NCBI GenBank assembly: GCA_022600215.1
Contig: JAHZKV010000032.1
Span: 1 to 12,090 of the forward strand
Source of the DNA: a bacterium
Lineage (GTDB): Bacteria > Chlamydiota > Chlamydiia > Chlamydiales > 2-12-FULL-49-11
Reading direction: 5' to 3'
Length of the DNA stretch: 12,090 nt
Shown: positions 1 through 6,840 of the stretch, in pieces
Position numbering within the stretch: position 1 is the first letter of the stretch
Layout of the letters: each line of letters begins with the position of its first letter
Translations under genes and position numbers: made by a program
Notes under the pieces: generated by a model
The model's input: the letters and a program-made list of their open reading frames with translations, nothing else
Database searches by the model: none
Told to the model about the DNA's origin: nothing

Positions 1-17
1 AGGTCTAAGTGATCCAT
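1..17 (-). CDS. Possible start of a gene downstream of sctQ (partial)
   Basis: An ATG lies at 17-15 on the minus strand, 51 nt after the sctQ stop, and opens a frame (MDHLD...) that leaves the window. An AAAGG motif sits about 12 nt upstream, farther than ideal. In Chlamydia the gene after cdsQ is the Pkn5 kinase-like gene, so this could be its start. Five codons cannot show that. The 1-68 stretch otherwise holds no convincing terminator. Confidence 0.2.
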
Positions 18-68
18 AAGCTTAAAGAACCTTTGATAAGGGCTTTTTTTGGTAAAATTTCAGCTTCT

Positions 69-428
69 TTAATATAATTTGGTGATTTTTACACCAATGG
101 TGTCTCCAATTTCTATTATTTCTCCTGTACCAATGGATTTACCAGAGATCACAAGATTCACCTGTTTTGGATTGATAGGAACAGGGAGTTTATGGCCTGG
201 AGAGAGTTTTTTTAGCTCTTCTAGGGTGAGGGAGAAGCGAGCTATTTCCATGTTCATGGTAAGGTTTATGCCAGAGAGATCGGTTTTTTCAGGAGAGAGA
301 AGCGCATCATTTTCTAGCTCTTCTTCTAAGATATCTTCTTCTAAAAGATCCCCGTCAATTTCATTATCATCAGGAAGAGGGCTTTTGTCAACTTCTTCAA
401 ATGGGTTATTTTCGCTATTTTCGTCCAT
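69..428 (-). CDS. Candidate internal translation product SctQ-C (119 aa)
   Basis: Met279 of SctQ (ATG at 428-426) is preceded by GAGGAAG, leaving 5 nt between GAGG and the ATG. Translation from here gives 119 residues: most of the acidic linker plus the complete C-terminal SpoA domain. Yersinia YscQ and Salmonella SpaO are known to make such a short C-terminal product from an internal start, and it assembles with full-length SctQ. The later in-frame ATGs (at 257 and 251) have no Shine-Dalgarno match, which favours 428. The position and motif are seen; expression is inferred by analogy. Confidence 0.45.
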   Translation of the reverse strand: MDENSENNPFEEVDKSPLPDDNEIDGDLLEEDILEEELENDALLSPEKTDLSGINLTMNMEIARFSLTLEELKKLSPGHKLPVPINPKQVNLVISGKSIGTGEIIEIGDTIGVKITKLY

Positions 429-1262
429 GGCTTCCTCGTCGTAAAAATATAAGTAGTCTAGGATTTTCATCCCATCTTTTTGGATCTTTGCTTGAAAAAT
501 AGGGTGATTTCCAATCAGCATTTGGAAGGAACCTTTTTTCTCAGAAGGTTTGTAGAAAGAGTTGTGTAAAATCACAAAATCTCCTTCTTCTAAGTCTTCT
601 AACTCATCTCTGGATAAGGTGGCAGAGCCATTACGGATGGTGATGGGTACTCTTATATTTGGAATGTTTTCTAAATTTTCTAGCGTAGGTGGGATAAAAG
701 CAAAGTGATCTTGAATTTTTTTGTAGGAATCTTTGGGAAAAAGAAGTTTTACAGGGATAGAGAGATTTTCAATATGGAAGAGGAGGTCTATGCAAAAAGC
801 GGAGAGTTCCCTAAAGGGAGTGTCGCTAATTTTCATGGTTAGATTGCCATATGCTTTTGTCTGCATGATGCTATCAATTACTTCTGTAACAAAATAGGTA
901 TATATCCCTTTCACTACAGATTCATTTTCCAGCATCATCTTTGTGCTTCCTGCGCTTTCTTCTTCCACAGTAGAAACAAGACTCTTTGCATCATCTAGAC
1001 CTATTACTAGGAAACAATTCCCATCAATGGGAAAAAGAGATAGGGTAGTAGAAAGTGTTTTTTTAGAGAGACCTTTAAAAAAGGTATTTCCCTCTACAAA
1101 ATCCATTTTTTCAATGGAGATAGAGAGGTTATCTACATTCAATGCCCCTTTGAGGTTGTCAATAACCCTGTCCATAGGGAAGGCTGGAACAGATCCCATC
1201 TCTTTTACAGAGAGGGTGTCAAAGATTTCTGGAATGGCTTTTTCAATCCAACTAGTGGTCAT
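69..1262 (-). CDS. sctQ: SctQ (CdsQ), T3SS cytoplasmic sorting-platform / C-ring protein
   Basis: SctQ forms the cytoplasmic pods below the export gate, where it docks chaperone-substrate complexes and links SctD to the SctN-SctL ATPase assembly. This 397-residue protein has a poorly conserved N-terminal half. A first SpoA-like domain follows at about 201-272, then a very acidic linker (about 277-328), then the canonical C-terminal SpoA domain (about 336-397) with the pattern LTLEEL, PGH-L-VP, VNLVISGK and IGV-I. The ATG overlaps the TGA of the preceding gene by four bases (ATGA), with GGGAG about 9 nt upstream, so translation is probably coupled. It is the last complete gene of the block, matching cdsQ in Chlamydia. 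An internal start inside the acidic linker is listed separately. Family assignment is firm from the C-terminal domain plus context. Confidence 0.93.
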   Translation of the reverse strand: MTTSWIEKAIPEIFDTLSVKEMGSVPAFPMDRVIDNLKGALNVDNLSISIEKMDFVEGNTFFKGLSKKTLSTTLSLFPIDGNCFLVIGLDDAKSLVSTVEEESAGSTKMMLENESVVKGIYTYFVTEVIDSIMQTKAYGNLTMKISDTPFRELSAFCIDLLFHIENLSIPVKLLFPKDSYKKIQDHFAFIPPTLENLENIPNIRVPITIRNGSATLSRDELEDLEEGDFVILHNSFYKPSEKKGSFQMLIGNHPIFQAKIQKDGMKILDYLYFYDEEAMDENSENNPFEEVDKSPLPDDNEIDGDLLEEDILEEELENDALLSPEKTDLSGINLTMNMEIARFSLTLEELKKLSPGHKLPVPINPKQVNLVISGKSIGTGEIIEIGDTIGVKITKLY

Positions 1263-1867
1263 AATTGTGTACTCCCATCCACCTTACTATATAAAGGCGT
1301 CTTGCTTTGCGCAATCTTTTTCTTTGAAGGGGAGGTGAAACGATCTCTTTTTCGAAGGAGGGGAGGAGCCATATGGAGCACTATTTTTGGAACATTAGAT
1401 TCAATATTATGCTTTAGGATACTTTGTTGTTGCATGGAAATTTCTTGTAATTTTTTAGCGCCATACATTTGGAGATGGAAAGAGTGGGGGGCCGTGTCAT
1501 ACATAGTGAGAGAAACTTCAATTTCGCCAAATGTTTTGGACTCAATAAGAAAGTGGGTTTTGGTAATTCCTCTATCTTTCATTAATTTGATATGAGACAC
1601 AATGGGCATCGCTATTTGTTGGACTGTCGGAGACTGCGCTCCCAAAGCTTTTTCTATCACTTCGTAGGAGACGGTGAGGGAAAAAGGGGGTGGAGCCGTT
1701 ACGCCATATTCATTTTCTAGCCCATTCTTCTTCCCTTTTTTGGGAGGAAGCTCTGCATCAAGAGTGACCTTGGGAAATTTTTTCCTTGGCCTCTCTCTGT
1801 TTTTTTTTATATCTTCTTTTAATTTAGTGAAGAGCTTTTTATCTATAGGTGTATTATTGGTAGCCAT
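1259..1867 (-). CDS. sctP: SctP2: short second SctP/CdsP-like protein
   Basis: This 202-residue protein lies between the long SctP-like protein and SctQ. Its residues about 80-170 resemble the C-terminal domain of that upstream neighbour. Both carry an identical YDTAP (123-127 here) followed by the same pattern of aromatic/hydrophobic strands, a helical stretch and an L-H-PP-LL ending. This looks like the T3S4/FliK-C type substrate-switching domain of SctP. It has a short basic N-terminus and a basic C-terminus. It lacks the long low-complexity ruler region, so it may be a switch-only form or a partner of SctP1. The ATG lies 16 nt after the preceding stop with no visible Shine-Dalgarno, suggesting reinitiation. 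Its TGA overlaps the sctQ ATG. Either this gene or its neighbour could be the direct counterpart of CT671. Confidence 0.7.
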   Translation of the reverse strand: MATNNTPIDKKLFTKLKEDIKKNRERPRKKFPKVTLDAELPPKKGKKNGLENEYGVTAPPPFSLTVSYEVIEKALGAQSPTVQQIAMPIVSHIKLMKDRGITKTHFLIESKTFGEIEVSLTMYDTAPHSFHLQMYGAKKLQEISMQQQSILKHNIESNVPKIVLHMAPPLLRKRDRFTSPSKKKIAQSKTPLYSKVDGSTQL

Positions 1868-1883
1868 AAGGCGCTAATTATAG

Positions 1884-3305
1884 CTATCTCTGTTTTTCTT
1901 CTCTATCATTTTCTTCGTCTTTATCGCCCTTTTCTTTTTCTAAGGAGGAGACAGGGGAGGCGTAGGTTTTCAAGAGCTTTGGGGGAGGGAGGTGGATGGA
2001 GAAGGTGAGCTTGCTTTCTGCTATTGCATTATTTAGTGCAGGGAGATTGCTAGAAAAGCGCTCCACTGCTTGTGGATTTCCTAAAAATTGTACGGTATAG
2101 TTGTTTGGTGCAGTATCATAATGTTCGAGCACTAGTTCACATTTATCAAACACCGAATTTGGCATATTGAGTTTTACAGTAGTAATGGATTTTCCATTGT
2201 CCTTAGATACCTGCATCATCCCTACCATTTTTTCAAATAAAGTGAAGACATCTTTTGGTATGTTTGCAAAAGGGGACATTTGTAAAGCCGCAACGCCTGT
2301 GGGAGATGCCATTACGGTATCTGCATTTGCTACTACTTCTTCCTCATTCCCTTGCTCATGGTCTTGATGATCACTTTTTTGTTCCTCTATCTCTTTAGGG
2401 CCAGAGATAGTGGGATCGTCTTTATCAGCGCTTTTTTCTGCTTTTTTCTGCTCCACTTTTCCTTTGGTAGAGGTGTGGTGTGCTTTTTCTTCCCGTACCT
2501 CTTTTACTGGGGTATCTTTAGTAGGGGGAGTTTGTTTACTCTCTGATTTGGTGGATGGAGTTTTCTTTGCGGTTGGTTCTTTTCCCTCTTTCTTGGTAGC
2601 TTCTTTGCCTTTTTTTACCGACTCTTTTTTAGTGGTATGATCTGTTTTTTCTTTTTTTCCTGTATGATCTGCTTTTTTGGATTTCTTTTTCTTTTGAGTT
2701 TTGTCAGAAGAAGGTTGGCCGCTGGCTTGATCTGTATTTTGGGTATCCTCTGTTGGAGGGGCATTAATCTCTTCAGAATATCCCCCTTCTGGGGCGTTGG
2801 CACTTTGCGCTGGTGCACTTGGGGGAGGGGGGGTATTCTCTCCAAGGTTACTAGGAGTGGTACTGCTATCATCTTCTGCAAAATTTGCTTTAGAAGATAC
2901 ATTTTCATTTGTTTCTATGGAGATAGAGGGGGAGGATGCCTCCTCTTCTATTTCCGGTATATATCCAACTCCCTTGGAACTTGCGCTGCTGCTCCCTTCT
3001 TTTCCATCCGAAACAAAACGAACAGAAGAGCCCTTCCCACCATCAAGGGCTGAGGCTTTTTTTTCTTCCTCAGACATGTATTCTTTGAACAATCCATTTG
3101 GTACGGGAATAGATGCACCTACCTCATCTTGCTCATCTTCTAACTCTTCTTCTTTTTTTGGGCGATTTCGTTTTTCTCTTTTATCTGTCTCGTCTGCTTT
3201 TTCTACTCTAAGTGCTTTTTGGAATTTATCAGGGTTAACAGCGTCCCCTTCGCCTGCTTTTTTCCTTGGATCTGGTGCAGAGTCAATATTTCTCACTTCT
3301 CCCAT
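1884..3305 (-). CDS. sctP: SctP1 (CdsP-like), needle-length / substrate-switch protein with long ruler region
   Basis: SctP controls needle length and switches export from early to late substrates. This protein is about 473 residues. The first ~330 are highly charged and low-complexity (Lys, Glu, Ser, Thr, Pro), apparently disordered. Within them, about 215-300 is Lys/Thr-rich and includes a nine-residue tandem repeat (DHT followed by KKE). The last ~140 residues form a folded domain with YDTAP at about 396-400 and an LPPPKLL end, shared with the next gene. The frame extends to a GTG at 3308 that overlaps the sctO stop. I prefer the adjacent ATG at 3305 because GAGGAA sits 5 nt before it but only 2 nt before the GTG. 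It is larger than Chlamydia CT671 (about 280 residues, from memory). Position and C-terminal fold type support the call; length control is inferred. Confidence 0.75.
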   Translation of the reverse strand: MGEVRNIDSAPDPRKKAGEGDAVNPDKFQKALRVEKADETDKREKRNRPKKEEELEDEQDEVGASIPVPNGLFKEYMSEEEKKASALDGGKGSSVRFVSDGKEGSSSASSKGVGYIPEIEEEASSPSISIETNENVSSKANFAEDDSSTTPSNLGENTPPPPSAPAQSANAPEGGYSEEINAPPTEDTQNTDQASGQPSSDKTQKKKKSKKADHTGKKEKTDHTTKKESVKKGKEATKKEGKEPTAKKTPSTKSESKQTPPTKDTPVKEVREEKAHHTSTKGKVEQKKAEKSADKDDPTISGPKEIEEQKSDHQDHEQGNEEEVVANADTVMASPTGVAALQMSPFANIPKDVFTLFEKMVGMMQVSKDNGKSITTVKLNMPNSVFDKCELVLEHYDTAPNNYTVQFLGNPQAVERFSSNLPALNNAIAESKLTFSIHLPPPKLLKTYASPVSSLEKEKGDKDEENDREEKQR

Positions 3306-3805
3306 CACTTCCTCTTTTTCATTTTTCTTGAGTGCATGGCGGTGCCAAGTTCATCAGAAACGCCTGCCTCTTCAATGGTAATTTCTTTTCGTACCTCTTT
3401 TTTCCACTCTTCTTTGTGGAGGTGTATTTTTTCTAGCTCTTGGTTCTTTTTAATACGATTTTGTCGTGCTTTTTCCAGTTCTGCCTGAGCTTCTTTTACT
3501 ACTTTTTTTTGATCATCTACTTTTTTCTTTTCTTCCGCAAGTTTTACGTTGATTACCTCTCGGATATAACTATCATGACGCTCCATCATAAGCGAGGTAG
3601 TCCCTTGCTTGATCTCTTCGTAATACTTTTCGATCATTTCCAGCTTGAGCTCTTGAGTGGCGTTTAAGGCTTTTCTTTTTTCCTCTAAATCTTTCTCTGC
3701 CTGGGTAAGGGCTTCTCGTTTTTCCTTGAGCACTTTTTCTGCCTCTTCTAGGCGACGCTTTTTGATCTCTTCAATTTGAGAAAGGGGGTATTTTCTTTTC
3801 TTCAT
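3305..3805 (-). CDS. sctO: SctO (CdsO), T3SS ATPase stalk protein
   Basis: SctO is the FliJ/YscO-type antiparallel coiled coil that inserts into the SctN hexamer and connects it to the export gate SctV. The protein is 166 residues, almost wholly charged heptad-like helix. It starts with the family-typical basic segment (KKRKYPLSQI...RRLEEAEKVL) and continues with long Lys/Glu-rich helices to about residue 150. The ATG overlaps the sctN TGA by four bases (ATGA) and its own TGA overlaps the next start, so it is translationally coupled on both sides. The sequence alone would fit many coiled coils. Size, the position directly after the ATPase gene and the N-terminal basic helix make the assignment strong. 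Confidence 0.9.
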   Translation of the reverse strand: MKKRKYPLSQIEEIKKRRLEEAEKVLKEKREALTQAEKDLEEKRKALNATQELKLEMIEKYYEEIKQGTTSLMMERHDSYIREVINVKLAEEKKKVDDQKKVVKEAQAELEKARQNRIKKNQELEKIHLHKEEWKKEVRKEITIEEAGVSDELGTAMHSRKMKKRK

Positions 3806-5139
3806 GTGAATAGCGCCATCAGTTGATTTAAGGTTTCTTCCATGGAGGAATCTTCTTTGACTCCTTGTTTTAAGAATCGGTTTACCTTATCGATGTACTT
3901 GATGGCGTGGTCGGCTGCTTTGTCAGAGCCTGGTTTGTATTCCCCAATGCGGATGAGAAGTTCATTTTTTTTGTAGTTGGCGAGCACTTCTCGTACTTTT
4001 CCTACTACTTGAAGTTGTTCTTTGGTAATGATATGACCAATAATACGAGAGACGCTGGCTAAGATATCGATTGCTGGATAGTGATATTGACGTGCCAGCT
4101 CAGCAGATAGGATGATATGCCCATCTAAAATGGATCGTACCTCATCAGATACTGGCTCATTCATGTCATCTCCCGCTACTAGCACGGTATAAAAAGCGGT
4201 GATAGAGCCTTTATTGGAATTTCCAGATCTTTCTAAGAGTTTTGGTAGCGTTGCAAATACCGAAGGAGTAAATCCTGCACGTGCAGGAGGTTCCCCTGCG
4301 GCAAGCCCTACTTCTCGTAGCGCTCTTGCAAAACGGGTTACAGAATCCATCATCAAGATCACTTTTTTCCCTTGATCGCGGAAATATTCGGCTATGGCAG
4401 TTCCTACATAGGCAGCATTTAAACGCAGTTGAGGGGATTGATCTGAGGTAGAGATAACCAGGACAGATCGCTTGATCCCTTCTTCTCCTAAATCATTCTT
4501 GATAAATTCGCGTACCTCACGTCCCCGCTCTCCAATTAATGTGATTACATTTACATCAGCCTTGGCATAGCGAGCAAGCATACCAAGGAGGGTAGATTTA
4601 CCTCCTCCTGCTGCCGCAAAAATTCCTACACGCTGCCCTTCTCCGCAAGTGAGCACTCCATCGATAGCGCGAATTCCAGTAGAAAGAGGTTTATCAATGA
4701 TCTTTCTTTGTAGTGGATCAGGAGGGGAGTTGATCACGGGATAGGTTTCGGTAAGATCAAGAGGGCCCTTTTCTTCTTCATCAAGAGGTTCTCCTAGGCC
4801 ATTTAATACACGGCCCAGCAGCCCTTCGCCCACTTTAATATTGAGCTTTGCACCAAGTGGCACTACCTCTGAGGAGGTGGATACCCCTGTCATCTCTCCA
4901 AGGGGAGAGAGGAACGACTCATCTTTAGTAAATCCTACTACTTCAGCAAGGAGCGGTGCACCTTCTCTTTTGACCATGCAGATCTCGCCCATCTTTACAT
5001 TTGGAACAATAGCACGGATCAACATCCCTACAACTTCAGTGATACGGCCGTGAACGGTGGTAAGTTCTACATCTGATAGGCGCTCTTCTACCTCGTCGAA
5101 GGAGACATTGATCGAAAAGTCATTATCGTCATCATCCAT
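3802..5139 (-). CDS. sctN: SctN (CdsN), T3SS ATPase
   Basis: This is the cytoplasmic hexameric ATPase that strips chaperones from substrates and energises their entry into the export gate. At 445 residues it has the usual family length. An N-terminal beta-barrel (about 20-95) is followed by the RecA-type core: Walker A AAAGGGKST at 175-183 with Lys181, catalytic Glu204 in GERGREV, Walker B ILMMD at 261-265, and the flagellar/T3SS ATPase signature DSVTRFARALREVG...GEPPARAG...LPKLLERSG. The first Walker A glycine is replaced by Ala. The C-terminal helical domain (about 370-445) binds chaperones. An AGGAGG lies 5 nt before the ATG, the strongest ribosome site in the block. The gene ends overlapping sctO. 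FliI is the alternative, but the T3SS neighbours exclude it. Confidence 0.97.
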   Translation of the reverse strand: MDDDDNDFSINVSFDEVEERLSDVELTTVHGRITEVVGMLIRAIVPNVKMGEICMVKREGAPLLAEVVGFTKDESFLSPLGEMTGVSTSSEVVPLGAKLNIKVGEGLLGRVLNGLGEPLDEEEKGPLDLTETYPVINSPPDPLQRKIIDKPLSTGIRAIDGVLTCGEGQRVGIFAAAGGGKSTLLGMLARYAKADVNVITLIGERGREVREFIKNDLGEEGIKRSVLVISTSDQSPQLRLNAAYVGTAIAEYFRDQGKKVILMMDSVTRFARALREVGLAAGEPPARAGFTPSVFATLPKLLERSGNSNKGSITAFYTVLVAGDDMNEPVSDEVRSILDGHIILSAELARQYHYPAIDILASVSRIIGHIITKEQLQVVGKVREVLANYKKNELLIRIGEYKPGSDKAADHAIKYIDKVNRFLKQGVKEDSSMEETLNQLMALFT

Positions 5140-5151
5140 CGTATCCTCCTA

Positions 5152-5799
5152 CTAGATTTGAATATTGAAGAGGGTTTTGATCATGGAGGTCGCATTTCCA
5201 AGGATTACGGAGGTGTAGTTCAGCTCTTGTTGCGCTTTGTTTAATTTGATTTGGACCAGTAGAAGATCTCCTGGCTGCATCTTTTTTCCATTGGCATTGA
5301 GTTTTTTGATAGAATCTGCTGCTTGTACCATTTGATGCTGACCATCAGACACCATGGATAGAAATCTTGCGATAGGATTTTTGGATTGATTTAGCTTTTT
5401 CTCAAAATCACCTGTATCTGCCCCTGTTTTTTTTGCAGCGGCTTTGATATGCTCGTTTGCATTACCTAATTTTTTACGTACTAGGTACTTATCAGAGTTT
5501 TTTAACTTGAGATTTTTGTTTTGCAGCTTATTTTTAATATCTCCCAGGGAACCACTCACAGAGGTCATCTGCTGATGGATTTTATCCATAGTTGGTGGGG
5601 CAGAGGGGGACATTTTTTGCTGGTTTGCAAGGTCAATTGGGGAGGGACCTTTTGCTTGTTGCTGTAAAGGATTTGCTTCCTTATCTTCCATGTGACCTTT
5701 GAAAGCATTTTGATCGGGCATATCATCAGAAGGAGAGGATTGCCCTCTTCCTGATAAGGGGTCTAGCTTGTCAGGGTCTGGAGTCGTTGGAGATGTCAT
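5152..5799 (-). CDS. CT668-position protein, probable inner-rod subunit SctI
   Basis: This 215-residue protein fills the slot between sctG and sctN, as CT668 does in Chlamydia. The first ~75 residues are Pro/Ser/Gln/Asp-rich and look disordered. A basic helical region follows (about 85-170). The final 40 residues form an amphipathic helix with the pattern PGDLLLVQ...QQEL...SMIKTL-NIQ. This has the form of YscI/PscI rod C-termini (P..LL..Q..L....E......I..L...Q). The last 39 residues before the final Ile align without gaps with the last residues of the needle protein SctF encoded upstream. Rod and needle proteins are homologous in other T3SS, which supports SctI. An AAGGACC motif serves as ribosome site. 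No signal peptide or membrane segment is visible. The alternative is a Chlamydiae-specific accessory protein; the rod call is inference. Confidence 0.6.
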   Translation of the reverse strand: MTSPTTPDPDKLDPLSGRGQSSPSDDMPDQNAFKGHMEDKEANPLQQQAKGPSPIDLANQQKMSPSAPPTMDKIHQQMTSVSGSLGDIKNKLQNKNLKLKNSDKYLVRKKLGNANEHIKAAAKKTGADTGDFEKKLNQSKNPIARFLSMVSDGQHQMVQAADSIKKLNANGKKMQPGDLLLVQIKLNKAQQELNYTSVILGNATSMIKTLFNIQI

Positions 5800-5823
5800 A
5801 GGTCCTTTTTATATTTCAGAGGG

Positions 5824-6276
5824 TTAGTCTTTTTTCTTTTTTGGCTTTGCAATATCCATTGGGGAGGAAGCGCTCTTTTTCACAAAATTATCGATAAAAT
5901 CTTGAGAACGAGTTACCAGCTCTTTGATATCTGCATCACCAGAGTCTTTTGCAATCTTTGAGAGCATTTTTTCCCCTTCAGAGGTTTTTCCTGGCATCAT
6001 GCTTTTGGTGATCGCTAAAAAAGAGTGGGCCATTTCATTGCCTGGCTCTGTTTCTAGCACGGAAGAAAACATCTCTTCTGCTTGCTTAAGCTCGAGCTTA
6101 CAAAGGTGCATATAGCCATACCCTATCTTGTAAAAGACGTTGTTAGGACGAAGTACTTGAGCTGCCATAAAGAGCTTTAGCGCAGAATCTTCATCAGCGT
6201 CATTTACCGCTACAAATCCTGCTTCTAACATCATGAAGTAGTCTTTATCACATTTTGCAAAAGTTTGATTTTCCAT
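5824..6276 (-). CDS. sctG: SctG (CdsG), TPR-type needle-subunit chaperone
   Basis: SctG and SctE hold monomeric needle subunit in the cytoplasm and stop it polymerising. The protein is 150 residues. About residues 12-115 are TPR-like helix pairs: ALKLFMAAQVLRPNN, then a second unit with GYGYMHL...LKQAEEMFSSVLETEPGN and AHSFLAI. The Pro-Asn/Gly-Asn turns and the small residue at helix packing positions are TPR hallmarks. The C-terminus is a basic tail of lysines. The gene starts 9 nt after sctF and has only a weak ribosome site (TAGGTA), so it is probably coupled to sctF. It is larger than YscG, matching the longer chlamydial form CT667. TPR folds also occur in class II translocator chaperones, but the sctE-sctF-sctG order favours SctG. 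Confidence 0.82.
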   Translation of the reverse strand: MENQTFAKCDKDYFMMLEAGFVAVNDADEDSALKLFMAAQVLRPNNVFYKIGYGYMHLCKLELKQAEEMFSSVLETEPGNEMAHSFLAITKSMMPGKTSEGEKMLSKIAKDSGDADIKELVTRSQDFIDNFVKKSASSPMDIAKPKKKKD

Positions 6277-6285
6277 AGTTTATAC

Positions 6286-6528
6286 CTATTGCGTTCTTTG
6301 GTTTTGTATTGCTTTGTTAATTACAGAGTTTACCTGTGCCAGCAAGTTGGAAATGGAGGATCCAATTTGTGTTACTTGAGACATAGCAAACTGAAGTAAT
6401 AAGAATTTACCTGGTGTAGCCGAAGAAATTCTTGATGCTACTTTACGTACCATGGACATCACCTGCTTTTGGAGGTGGATGTACTTGGTTACCAAAGTAG
6501 TAAAAGTGATGGTTCCGAAATCTGTCAT
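6286..6528 (-). CDS. sctF: SctF (CdsF), T3SS needle filament subunit
   Basis: This is the major needle subunit, polymerised helically outside the membrane. The protein is 80 residues, the usual needle size, with two helices. The first (about 8-35) ends at a turn with SSATPGK at 36-42, corresponding to the conserved Pro turn between needle helices. The second is rich in Gln, Ser and hydrophobic residues (LLLQFAMSQVTQ...) and runs to the terminus. Beyond the initiator there are no Trp or Cys residues and no signal peptide, as expected for a T3SS-exported subunit. AAGGAC lies 7 nt before the ATG. It sits between sctE and sctG, as in Chlamydia (CT665-CT667). Sequence similarity to proteobacterial needles is low, so size, helix-turn-helix form and position carry the call. 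Confidence 0.87.
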   Translation of the reverse strand: MTDFGTITFTTLVTKYIHLQKQVMSMVRKVASRISSATPGKFLLLQFAMSQVTQIGSSISNLLAQVNSVINKAIQNQRTQ

Positions 6529-6542
6529 AAGTTTAGTCCTTT

Positions 6543-6794
6543 TTATTTGTTTTTCTTTGGGGCTTTGCTAAAAATTTTCATTAGAGCAGAATATCCATGA
6601 AGAAGAGTTCCGAGTTTTTCGTATTCTTCTGGTTTTGCTCCTTCTTGAATGGCTTTTTTCAAAATTAGAATCTGTTTTTCTGCAGAATCCATCATTACTT
6701 TGAGCTTTTCAGGATTTTGAATATCTTGTTCTAAAGGAAACTCAAAGAAGGCTTTAGGTTCTTTTTCCTTCCCTTTTTTATTGAATCCAAACAT
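6543..6794 (-). CDS. sctE: SctE (CdsE), small co-chaperone of the needle subunit
   Basis: This 83-residue helical protein lies between sctD and sctF, the place of CT665 in Chlamydia. A basic N-terminus (FNKKGKEKEPK) precedes two predicted helices, about 28-52 (EKLKVMMDSAEKQILILKKAI) and about 55-78 (EEYEKLGTLLHGYSALMKIF). This is the helical-hairpin form of YscE/PscE, which pairs with SctG to cradle the needle protein. The ribosome site AGAGG is close to the ATG, and sctF follows after only 14 nt. Sequence identity with proteobacterial YscE is not something I can assert. The role rests on size, fold type and position. Confidence 0.8.
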   Translation of the reverse strand: MFGFNKKGKEKEPKAFFEFPLEQDIQNPEKLKVMMDSAEKQILILKKAIQEGAKPEEYEKLGTLLHGYSALMKIFSKAPKKNK

Positions 6795-6840
6795 ATTTTT
6801 CTACCTCTTTCTTACTTCTTACCTTAATGACTAGCAATTT

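Noticed and set aside
28..54. Hairpin plus T-run near the left edge (CCTT-TGAT-AAGG then a T-run)
   Set aside because: A stem of only four base pairs on the plus strand, opposite to the direction of transcription; not a credible terminator.
2615..2908. 97-codon minus-strand frame overlapping the SctP1 ruler region
   Set aside because: It is an alternate frame of a Lys-rich low-complexity tract inside a gene with overlapping stop/start junctions; no ribosome site and no folded-protein pattern.
2797..3381. 194-codon plus-strand frame opposite sctP1
   Set aside because: Ser/Phe-rich composition is what the antisense of Glu/Lys/Ser-rich codons produces; it lies wholly opposite well-supported genes and has no promoter.
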